Shown here one piece after another: positions 6,693 through 12,581 of a DNA stretch of 15,500 nucleotides. Position numbers and translations under genes: made by a program. Below the pieces are notes generated by a model. That model saw only the letters and a program-made list of their open reading frames with translations, made no database searches and was not told the origin of the DNA. Source of the stretch: an uncultured Collinsella sp. (GTDB lineage: Bacteria > Actinomycetota > Coriobacteriia > Coriobacteriales > Coriobacteriaceae). Numbering within the stretch: the first letter of the stretch is position 1; each line of letters opens with the position of its first letter. The stretch covers positions 1 through 15,500 of the forward strand of contig URVF01000013.1 in NCBI GenBank assembly GCA_900551185.1, in the 5' to 3' direction.

Positions 6693-8030
6693 TTAGGGAA
6701 GTTCGCGCTTGACAACCTCGACGATGTCGTCGACAACGCGCTGGGTCAGCTCGTGCGTCTCGGCCTCGGCCATCACGCGGACCAGCGGCTCGGTGCCACT
6801 CGGACGCACCAGAATGCGGCCGCGGCCGTCAAGCTCCTTCTCGGCAGCAGCGACGGCATCCCAGATGGGCTGGCAATCGTCCAGGCCAGCCTTGTTGTCG
6901 GAATGCACGTTGACGAGTACCTGCGGGTACTTCTTCATGATGCCGGCAAGATCGGTGAGGGTGCGACCGGTGCGCTTGAGCACGGCCAGAAGCTGCAGAG
7001 CCGTCACCAGGCCGTCACCGGTGGTGTTGTGCTCCAGGAAGATGATGTGGCCGGACTGTTCGCCGCCGATGACGGCGCCGTCCGCGAGCATGCGCTCCAG
7101 AACGTAGCGGTCGCCCACGGCGGTCTGAACCATCTCGAAGCCCTGCTCCTTCATAGCGATGGAGAAGCCCAGGTTGCACATGACGGTCGAGACGATCTCG
7201 GAGTTGGCGAGTTTGCCGCGAGCGGCGAGGTCGGAACCGCAGATAGCCAGGATGTAGTCGCCGTCGATCTCGTTGCCCTCGCTGTCCACGAACAGCACAC
7301 GGTCGGCGTCGCCGTCGTGGGCCAGACCGATGTCAGCATGGGTGCGCAGCACGAGCTCGCGCAGAGGCTCGAGGTGCGTAGAGCCGCACTCAACGTTAAT
7401 GTCGGTGCCGCAATAATCGGTGTTGATGGCATGGACCGTAGCACCCAGGCGCTGCAGCGCGGCGGGCGTGGTCTGGCAAGAAGCACCGTGGCCGCAGTCG
7501 ACGGCAACGACCAGGCCGTCGAGCCTCAGGCCATCAAGCGTATCGATGGCGTGGTCGACGTATGCCTTGCGGGCGTCCTTCATCTTGATGATGTGGCCCA
7601 CGCCGGCACCGGTCGGCAGCGTATCGGCAGCCATGGCTTCCTCGGACATGACCCAGGCGCTGATCTCTTCCTCGACAGCATCGGGAAGCTTCATGCCCTT
7701 GCGGCTAAAGAACTTGATGCCGTTGAACTCCGGCGGATTATGCGAAGCGGAGATGACGATGCCGCCATCGAGCTCGTTTTGAACAGTGAGCAGCGCCACG
7801 GCAGGCGTGGGGATAACGCCGCAGCAATGCGGACGGCCGCCCTCGGCCATAATGCCGGCGGTCAGAGCGCTCTCGAGCATGGTACCCGAAAGGCGCGTGT
7901 CACGGCCGATGCAGATGTCCGGACCAAGAAACTTGGTCGCCGCGCGGCCCAGGCGAAACGCGAGGTCGCACGAAAGATCGGCGTTGGCGACGCCACGGAC
8001 GCCGTCGGTACCGAAGATGTTCTGGGGCAT
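6693..8030 (-). CDS. glmM: Phosphoglucosamine mutase
   Basis: The 445-residue enzyme interconverts glucosamine-6-phosphate and glucosamine-1-phosphate, the step before UDP-GlcNAc and hence peptidoglycan. It has all family marks: IFGTDGVRG at the N terminus, SASHNP with the phosphorylated Ser96, the metal-binding DGDADR (239-244), sugar-binding GGEQSGH (322-328) and phosphate-binding RPSGTEP (409-415). Length is normal. The ATG at 8030 has GGAAGGAG with 7 nt spacing. glmM following rplM-rpsI is a common actinobacterial order, but here a strong terminator (8080-8121) lies between rpsI and glmM. glmM must therefore depend on read-through or on a promoter in the 50 nt that remain, where only a weak TGCATATC is visible. 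The gene is essential in most bacteria. Downstream genes for EIIA and nagB make a small amino-sugar group. Confidence 0.98.
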   Translation of the reverse strand: MPQNIFGTDGVRGVANADLSCDLAFRLGRAATKFLGPDICIGRDTRLSGTMLESALTAGIMAEGGRPHCCGVIPTPAVALLTVQNELDGGIVISASHNPPEFNGIKFFSRKGMKLPDAVEEEISAWVMSEEAMAADTLPTGAGVGHIIKMKDARKAYVDHAIDTLDGLRLDGLVVAVDCGHGASCQTTPAALQRLGATVHAINTDYCGTDINVECGSTHLEPLRELVLRTHADIGLAHDGDADRVLFVDSEGNEIDGDYILAICGSDLAARGKLANSEIVSTVMCNLGFSIAMKEQGFEMVQTAVGDRYVLERMLADGAVIGGEQSGHIIFLEHNTTGDGLVTALQLLAVLKRTGRTLTDLAGIMKKYPQVLVNVHSDNKAGLDDCQPIWDAVAAAEKELDGRGRILVRPSGTEPLVRVMAEAETHELTQRVVDDIVEVVKRELP

Positions 8031-8079
8031 AGGATTGCTCCTTCCCTAGCAGGCGATATGCAACCGCCCACCCTAGTCG

Positions 8080-8121
8080 AAAAAAAAGCGGGACCCGCCG
8101 AGGAATCGGCAGGCCCCGCTT
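8080..8121 (-). terminator. Intrinsic terminator after rpsI
   Basis: On the minus strand AAGCGGG pairs with CCCGCTT, and the stem continues inward through GCCTGCCGA with TCGGCGGGT (two G-U pairs) to a TTCC loop. The stem totals 16 pairs and is followed by eight T residues. It starts 31 nt after the rpsI stop and is the strongest terminator in the window. Confidence 0.95.
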
Positions 8122-8151
8122 GTACATTGTATCTCGAAAGGAGATAAAACC

Positions 8152-8547
<396 letters not shown>

Positions 8548-8549
8548 CT

Positions 8550-8993
8550 TTAAGCCTCCAGCTCAATCTTCGTGGGGTTCTGGGCAGCATGCGGATGCTC
8601 GGCGCCAGCGTAGACCTTAAGCTTGGTCATCTGGGCACGGCCGAGGGTGGTCTTGGGCAGCATACCGCGAACGGCGCGCTCGATGACCTTCTCCGGGTGC
8701 TTCTCCATAGCCTGGCGGAAGCTCTCGGCCTTGAGGCCGCCGTTGTAGCCGCTGTGGCGATAATAGGTCTTCGTGTCGGCCTTGTTACCGGTAAGCTGGA
8801 CCTTATCGGCGTTGATGACGACAACGAAGTCGCCGCAGTCGCTGTTGGGCGTGAACTGGGGCTTGTTCTTACCGCGCAGGATCATTGCGATCTGGGTGGC
8901 AAGACGGCCCAGGACAGCACCATCGGCGTCGACGAGAACCCAGTTGCGCTGGACCTCGCCCTGCTTGGCGTAGTGAGTCGATTTCGAAATCAC
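8550..8993 (-). CDS. rplM: 50S ribosomal protein L13 (uL13)
   Basis: The 147-residue protein carries the L13 core: RNWVLVDADGAVLGRLAT, the strand block FVVVINADKVQLTGNK, YYRHSGYNGG and the motif RAVRGMLPKTTLGR. L13 is an early-assembly 23S rRNA-binding protein of the 50S subunit. The start is GTG at 8993 with GGAGGAG five nt upstream, which fixes the start. It is the first gene of the rplM-rpsI unit. Transcription is expected from the promoter at 9060-9087, giving a leader of about 60 nt with one clear hairpin (9022-9053). Confidence 0.99.
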   Translation of the reverse strand: MISKSTHYAKQGEVQRNWVLVDADGAVLGRLATQIAMILRGKNKPQFTPNSDCGDFVVVINADKVQLTGNKADTKTYYRHSGYNGGLKAESFRQAMEKHPEKVIERAVRGMLPKTTLGRAQMTKLKVYAGAEHPHAAQNPTKIELEA

Positions 8994-9021
8994 TTAGACT
9001 CCTCCATGTACAGTACGTGTT

Positions 9022-9053
9022 GTTACAGAGATTCACGGGGCTCTGCAAGTAAC
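9022..9053 (-). promoter_or_regulatory. Hairpin in the rplM leader
   Basis: On the minus strand GTTA pairs with TAAC and CAGAG with CTCTG, with an internal CTTG on one side and a 10-nt loop. It begins almost at the predicted transcription start and ends about 28 nt before the start codon. Ribosomal protein operons starting with L13 are autoregulated through leader structures in Firmicutes; an equivalent role here is an inference only. Confidence 0.35.
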
Positions 9054-9059
9054 CCGTCC

Positions 9060-9087
9060 ATATTACCCCGCTCGCCGTACGAGTCAA
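9060..9087 (-). promoter_or_regulatory. Promoter of rplM-rpsI
   Basis: On the minus strand TTGACT (9087-9082) and TAATAT (9065-9060) are separated by 16 nt, close to the sigma-70 consensus. Start of transcription would be near 9053, about 60 nt before the rplM GTG. No other promoter of this quality lies between the phospholipase gene and rplM. Confidence 0.75.
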
Positions 9088-9150
9088 CAGGTATTTTGGC
9101 TCCGACCAGAGTTTCTGCACATGTCATCCATGGGTCATGACGTCGCGACG

Positions 9151-10029
9151 CTAGCGCTCGACAAATGCCTCGATATCACTCAGTAGGCGCTTTGCCTCCT
9201 GGCGGCCCTGAATATACAGGTCGAGGAGCTTTGCCGAATCGTGCTCAACGTGACCGACCTCGACCGGCTTTTGCGGAGCAACGACCAGCGCGCGGCCCTC
9301 GCGCTCATACTTCCACAGATGCATGCGCTGGATGTTATAGCGGTCGTGGCGCGTCTCGATAGCCTCGAGCAGGTAGGGATAGTCAGCATAGCGGGCGCGT
9401 GCGGCGGGCATAAACTCGTAGGGCTTTTTCTCGTACGAGCGGTCCTGCGTGACAATGACAACCGCGCGATCGAAGCCCGCCTCCTCCAGCACGTGCTCGA
9501 TAGGGACCGAATCGGCTACGCCGCCGTCGACGTATTTGTGCCCGTCGATCTCGACCGACGGCGTCACCAGCGGCAGTGACGTCGATGCGCGCACAGCGTC
9601 GAGGTCAAGTACGGCGCTTTTGACCGGCAGGTATGTGGCGGTTCCAAAGAGCATGTCCGTCGCGACGGCGTACATCTCGATGGGGCTCGCGTCGAACGTC
9701 TCGTTGTCAAAGGGATCCAGGCGATCCTGGACATCGTTGAAGATAAAGTCGTAACCCACAATGGAGCCCGTGGACGCAAACGACGCGGCGCCCATGAAGC
9801 GGCTATCGTTGCAGAAAGCCAGGTTGATGCGGTTGGCACGGCCGATCTGGTGCGACTTGTAGTTCACGCCGTTGAGGGCGCCGGCCGATACGCCATATAC
9901 CGCCGGAATCTCGACGCCAGTCTCCATGAGGACGTCGAGCACGCCTGCGGTAAATTGCCCGCGGAAGCTGCCGCCCTCCAGGACGAGCGCGACCTTGCCG
10001 GCGTTCTTTGCCTTATCTTCTGCAGTCAT
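9151..10029 (-). CDS. Patatin-like phospholipase family protein
   Basis: This 292-residue predicted serine hydrolase has the patatin layout. The oxyanion-hole loop GGSFRG (19-24) follows the first strand VALVLEGG, the nucleophile Ser48 lies in GVSAG (46-50), and the catalytic-dyad Asp168 lies in DGG (168-170). No signal peptide or membrane segment is seen, so it probably acts inside the cell on phospholipid or another acyl ester. Length and layout resemble the bacterial YjjU-like subgroup. The ATG at 10029 has AGGAGG five nt upstream. It is a single gene: rplM downstream has its own promoter, and upstream comes the folded repeat block next to ssrA. After the stop there are short palindromes (CGTCGCGACG, 9138-9147) but no T tract. 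The true substrate is unknown. Confidence 0.92.
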   Translation of the reverse strand: MTAEDKAKNAGKVALVLEGGSFRGQFTAGVLDVLMETGVEIPAVYGVSAGALNGVNYKSHQIGRANRINLAFCNDSRFMGAASFASTGSIVGYDFIFNDVQDRLDPFDNETFDASPIEMYAVATDMLFGTATYLPVKSAVLDLDAVRASTSLPLVTPSVEIDGHKYVDGGVADSVPIEHVLEEAGFDRAVVIVTQDRSYEKKPYEFMPAARARYADYPYLLEAIETRHDRYNIQRMHLWKYEREGRALVVAPQKPVEVGHVEHDSAKLLDLYIQGRQEAKRLLSDIEAFVER

Positions 10030-10183
10030 GTTGACCTCCTGCTGTTTCGTTTTGGCCTTCTTCTACCCAGTTTTGAGATAGAAAGCGCATTGGTTTTGGA
10101 GTTGAGGAGGACGGGGCGGCTGGCGGAAAGTACGTCCCGTTCTGAGGGGCGATTCCGGGACGCAGCTTCCGTAGATAAAAGCA

Positions 10184-10217
10184 CGCCCTGCGCAGAGTTC
10201 GATTCTCCGCGGTACGG
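10184..10217 (+). repeat. 34-nt direct repeat, copy A (contains tmRNA T-arm sequence)
   Basis: This 34-nt stretch matches 10394-10427 with one difference (C against T at the 10th position). It contains GAGTTCGATTCTCCGCG (10195-10211), identical to the T-arm end of the tmRNA but on the opposite strand. The copies are 210 nt apart. Confidence 0.85.
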
Positions 10218-10393
10218 GGATTCGCTGATGCGAGGCAAGGCCAGCTGAAATTCGATAAACATCGCATCCGTTTTGGGTCGAGAGTTTGCGCGGAGAATCC
10301 GCGTATTTGCTTCGCAAATCCGCACCGGCTTCGGCCGCCTGCCGGCGTCCTCGCCCGCGGGCTAAAAACGCTTACGCGTTTTCTTTACGCCCG

Positions 10394-10427
10394 CGCCCTG
10401 CGTAGAGTTCGATTCTCCGCGGTACGG
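10394..10427 (+). repeat. 34-nt direct repeat, copy B (contains tmRNA T-arm sequence)
   Basis: This is the second copy of the repeat at 10184-10217, with one mismatch. Its 17-nt core (10405-10421) forms a perfect inverted repeat with the tmRNA T-arm at 10488-10504, with the tmRNA terminator lying in the 66 nt between. Confidence 0.85.
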
Positions 10428-10433
10428 ACTAGA

Positions 10434-10470
10434 AATAAAAAGGCAGGTAGATACGAATATCTACCTGCCT
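10434..10470 (-). terminator. Intrinsic terminator of tmRNA
   Basis: AGGCAGGTAGATA (10441-10453) pairs perfectly with TATCTACCTGCCT (10458-10470) around a 4-nt loop, with a T-rich tail on the minus strand. It starts 8 nt after the encoded CCA end of tmRNA. Confidence 0.93.
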
Positions 10471-10478
10471 GTTACTTA

Positions 10479-10842
10479 TGGTGGAGGCGCGGAGAATCGA
10501 ACTCCGGTCCACGAAAGCCCCCTGATTGGCATCTCCAAGCTCAGTCGCTGGTTTAGTCTCGGACGCTTTGCGCGCAGCGACACGCTCGCGGCGTCCTAAC
10601 CGGTTCGGTCTTAGCCCGCGCCATACCGATTACGTGCGCGGGAGCATTCCCCTAACATGACGTCGCGCCGGTGTCGGGGAAATCACCGGGTTGACGCGCC
10701 GCTATAAACTAAGCAGCGAGAGCCATAGGCTCAAAAGAAGAGTTGTTGTCAATTCAATTTGACGGTACCCCTGTTTAGCGAGGCGAGGAGACCTCGGCTT
10801 GCTTCCTCTCTCAGAGCTATCGTGTCGAAACCAGTCGCCCCC
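10479..10842 (-). ncRNA. ssrA: Transfer-messenger RNA (tmRNA)
   Basis: This 364-nt RNA rescues ribosomes stalled on broken mRNAs, acting as tRNA-Ala and then as a short mRNA for a degradation tag. The 5' end reads GGGGGCGACTGGTTTCGACA, close to the universal tmRNA start. Its GGGGGCG pairs with CGCCTCC at the 3' end (one G-U), followed by A and an encoded CCA (10481-10479). The T-arm is CGGAG-TTCGATT-CTCCG. The tag frame runs from 10750 to 10709 and reads DNNSSFEPMALAA, then stop, with the conserved ALAA end. The first codon is GAC, an Asp rather than the common Ala; a TGA two codons earlier in that frame limits other choices. The rest has the GC-rich stems expected of the pseudoknots. A weak minus-strand promoter (TTGGGG, 17 nt, TAGAAC at 10996-10968) may give a 5'-extended precursor. 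The partner gene smpB is not in the window. Confidence 0.97.
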
Positions 10843-11079
10843 GAATGTCGGGAAAGTCTGGATGGCATTGGGCACGAGCACCCAACACCCGTCGACTTTT
10901 CAAGGAACATGCGGGGCGAGCCCCGCTTGTGGAGTGTTATCTTACCACGTTCTGAAAGCGGACAGCTGTTCTATGCACGAGCTGTGAAGACCCCAATGTG
11001 CGCCGCACTTCGCACTTTTGCTACCGATCGCGTCACGTATATTTTCGCCAAGCGAAATTGACCCGTCGAAAGGACCTTT
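10843..11079. other. Divergent intergenic region between ssrA and the 144-residue protein gene
   Basis: This 237-nt region must hold promoters in both directions. For the plus-strand gene a good -10 TATATT lies at 11038-11043, without a clear -35. For ssrA on the minus strand the candidates are TTGGGG/TAGAAC (10996-10968) and a TAAGAT (10944-10939) without a -35. Two hairpins stand near the ssrA 5' end: TTGGG/CCCAA around 10866-10883 and GCGGGG/CCCCGC around 10911-10926. Confidence 0.4.
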
Positions 11080-11514
11080 ATGGATACCAAGCAGCAACTC
11101 GTCAATGCCCTCGCAGGCCTGGGCTCAACCATTACCGAAGCTATGGATGTCATCGAAGGCTTTGTCCCCTGCGGACATCCCGCCCTCACGGTATCGAACG
11201 CACTCGTCGCGCTGGACGCTGACGGTGATGCGGCTCTCGCCAAGCAGCTTGAGACCGTCGAGGGCTTTATCGACCACGTGAGTGAGAACCGCGGCGTGGC
11301 CGCCTACCACGGCATCGAGGTCGAGCTCGCGGGTCCCAAAGCCGATCTGTTCGCAGCAATCCGCGAGGTAGGCACCCTTATGCAGACCGCGGGCGTCAAG
11401 AACACCCAGGTCAACGAGTGGGTCTACCGCAGTCTGGCAGCACTAAACGATTCATACGAAAAGGCTGCCGAAAAACTCGCAGAAAGTCCCGCCATCAAGG
11501 CCGAGCTTTTGTAA
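11080..11514 (+). CDS. Uncharacterised 144-residue protein
   Basis: I do not recognise this protein. It is acidic, predicted mostly helical and without signal peptide or membrane segment, so cytoplasmic. A single Cys-containing turn, VPCGHPALT (29-37), follows a first helix. The middle (about 38-75) reads as two helices rich in Ala, Leu and Glu, and the tail (about 124-144) is a charged helix ending KAELL. The start is supported: ATG 11080 has GAAAGGA five nt upstream, a -10 TATATT lies about 37 nt upstream, and third-position GC is high as in neighbouring genes. It is a single gene divergent from ssrA and convergent with the PIN toxin gene, with a shared hairpin after its stop. Nothing in the neighbourhood defines its role. 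Confidence 0.82.
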   Translation: MDTKQQLVNALAGLGSTITEAMDVIEGFVPCGHPALTVSNALVALDADGDAALAKQLETVEGFIDHVSENRGVAAYHGIEVELAGPKADLFAAIREVGTLMQTAGVKNTQVNEWVYRSLAALNDSYEKAAEKLAESPAIKAELL

Positions 11515-11523
11515 ATAGCAGAC

Positions 11524-11560
11524 GCGGGCCCCTTGGCGCATCGTCGTCCAAGAGACCCGC
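11524..11560. terminator. Hairpin between convergent genes
   Basis: GCGGG (11524-11528) pairs with CCCGC (11556-11560), and CTTGG pairs with CCAAG further in, with two mismatches between and an 11-nt loop. No T tract is seen on either strand, so it may be a weak bidirectional 3' end for the flanking convergent genes. Confidence 0.4.
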
Positions 11561-11572
11561 AAACAGTTCGCG

Positions 11573-12088
11573 TCAACCGATAGCCGCGCCGCTGCGTTCG
11601 GCCAAAGCAAGAATCGGCATCATTTGACGAGGTGTCTTTGCTGCAAGATCGGCATGTTCGAGCAGTTTGCGATCGTTGGTCACCAAGTAATCAACCTGGG
11701 CGCGTTTGCATGCGGCGAGCACCAAGTTGTCCTCGTAATCGCGATGGAGCGCTAAGTATTTGTCGGCCAGCCAAAGGTCCGACGCATCTGCACCCACGGC
11801 CGTGGCGTTTTCGGTCATGTTCCGAACAAACGCCAACGCCGCATCGCCAATCGCGCGGGCAGATGCCTCGTCGAGCGCTCCCCCGCTGGCAAGAACGCTA
11901 CGCTTTAGCTCGTGGTGGACAACGTACAACACGTCCTTGGCGATATGCACCGGGAAGAACAGCAACGCCCCCGTCTCCGTCGCCTGCCCAATAAACGCAC
12001 GCGCGGCAAGCGACTCGGTATGGTCGACGCAAAACGAATCAACCCATACGTTGGCGTCCACCATGATCTTGAGAGGCGCCTCACTCAC
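11573..12088 (-). CDS. PIN domain toxin (putative ribonuclease) of a TA pair
   Basis: This 171-residue protein has the PIN-domain pattern of VapC-like Mg-dependent RNases: IMVDANVWVD with Asp11 and Asp17, an acidic Glu60 in the second helix region, DYEDN with Asp120, and LVTNDRKLL with Asp139. These supply the usual acidic cluster. It is longer than typical VapC (about 130), with an insertion around 68-105. The start is GTG 12088 within the overlap GTGA with the antitoxin stop, and AAGGGG lies 8 nt upstream inside the antitoxin gene; an internal ATG at codon 9 is less likely. Overlap implies translational coupling and co-expression. Its RNA target is unknown. It could also be a non-toxic PIN nuclease, but the paired small gene upstream argues for a toxin. 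Confidence 0.85.
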   Translation of the reverse strand: MSEAPLKIMVDANVWVDSFCVDHTESLAARAFIGQATETGALLFFPVHIAKDVLYVVHHELKRSVLASGGALDEASARAIGDAALAFVRNMTENATAVGADASDLWLADKYLALHRDYEDNLVLAACKRAQVDYLVTNDRKLLEHADLAAKTPRQMMPILALAERSGAAIG

Positions 12089-12420
12089 TGGATCATCCCC
12101 TTTTGGCGATAATGCTCATCCATGGCTTCGGAATAGATTGCGTCCCAACCGCGATCGTCGGATACGGGCGACGCAGCGATGCCCAAATCTGCATAAAGCC
12201 GGTCTGCCGCTGCCCACGACGCGGCAAACGGAGTATCGGGCGCGACGGCCTGGTGCCGGTCGTCGACAGCCGCAAGCACCTCCTCGCACTGCCCGCCACC
12301 CTGCGCGACCTTGGCCACCACCTTTTTGATGAGCTCGGGCAGTGACCCGCCCGAAAGCCGCAGCGCTTCCTCGGCACGGTTCTTGACCTGGCGATCCACG
12401 CGAACGTTCACCTGCGCCAT
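12085..12420 (-). CDS. RelB/DinJ-like antitoxin
   Basis: The predicted 111-residue protein begins MAQVNVRVDRQVKNRAEEAL, the ribbon-helix-helix start of RelB/DinJ antitoxins, with helix SLPELIKKVVAKVAQ completing the DNA-binding dimer fold (about residues 1-42). The C-terminal half, with GWDAIYSEAMDEHYRQKG, is probably the toxin-binding tail. It should neutralise the PIN toxin and repress its own promoter. The frame is open to a GTG at 12480, but that codon lies within the predicted -10, so it cannot be the start. ATG 12420 fits the domain, although no good ribosome binding site precedes it; GTG 12438, ten nt after GGGAG, is the alternative. RelB/DinJ antitoxins usually pair with RelE/YafQ toxins, so pairing with a PIN toxin is a less common combination. 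Confidence 0.83.
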   Translation of the reverse strand: MAQVNVRVDRQVKNRAEEALRLSGGSLPELIKKVVAKVAQGGGQCEEVLAAVDDRHQAVAPDTPFAASWAAADRLYADLGIAASPVSDDRGWDAIYSEAMDEHYRQKGMIQ

Positions 12421-12458
12421 GCCGCTAACAGCACCCACGTTGATCCCGCTCCCTTCAA

Positions 12459-12477
12459 TTGCTAACACCGCTAGCAA
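12459..12477. promoter_or_regulatory. Operator-like inverted repeat of the TA operon
   Basis: TTGCTA (12459-12464) is mirrored by TAGCAA (12472-12477), just downstream of the predicted -10. Related half-sites occur nearby: AGCTAGCAAA at 12491-12500 in the promoter spacer and GCCGCTAACA at 12421-12430. Ribbon-helix-helix antitoxins bind such repeated short half-sites, so autorepression is likely (inference). Confidence 0.6.
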
Positions 12478-12478
12478 C

Positions 12479-12507
12479 ACTATATAGAGGAGCTAGCAAA
12501 TGGTCAA
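12479..12507 (-). promoter_or_regulatory. Promoter of the TA operon
   Basis: On the minus strand TTGACC (12507-12502) and TATAGT (12484-12479) are separated by exactly 17 nt. Transcription would start near 12472, inside the inverted repeat 12459-12477. The promoter directly follows the terminator of the upstream ATPase operon. Confidence 0.8.
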
Positions 12508-12511
12508 ATGC

Positions 12512-12557
12512 AAAAGGCCTGCGCCCAGACGGCACCGATGCCGTCTGGGCGCAGGCC
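12512..12557 (-). terminator. Intrinsic terminator of the metal ATPase operon
   Basis: A perfect 19-pair stem (12516-12534 with 12539-12557) closes a 4-nt loop, and TTTT follows on the minus strand. It starts 25 nt after the ATPase stop and insulates the TA promoter just beyond it. Confidence 0.94.
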
Positions 12558-12581
12558 AGATAACGTGGGCGAACACGCCTG

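Larger units (their letters stand above)
10030..10433. other. Gene-free, repeat-rich folded block between ssrA and the phospholipase gene
   Basis: There is no credible gene here. Read on the minus strand, the part between about 10394 and 10286 is almost all hairpins. The first has outer GCGGGC/GCCCGC and inner AAAACGC/GCGTTTT closed by a GTAA tetraloop (GNRA type). Next comes GGC-CGAA-GCC inside a larger GC stem, then ATTTGC-GAA-GCAAAT, then CGCGGA-TTC-TCCGCG (10288-10303). This set lies between two copies of a 34-nt repeat (10184-10217 and 10394-10427). The GNRA loop only on the minus strand suggests any RNA is read in the same direction as ssrA. The rest (10030-10180) is the phospholipase 5' region; no clear promoter was seen. 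Confidence 0.6.

Noticed and set aside
6753..8147. Long plus-strand open frame of 464 codons
   Set aside because: It is antisense to glmM, whose motifs are complete; high GC produces long open frames opposite real genes.
10184..10427. tRNA gene suggested by GTTCGATTC T-loop sequence
   Set aside because: No acceptor stem, anticodon arm or CCA is found around either copy; the sequence is explained by the copied tmRNA T-arm.
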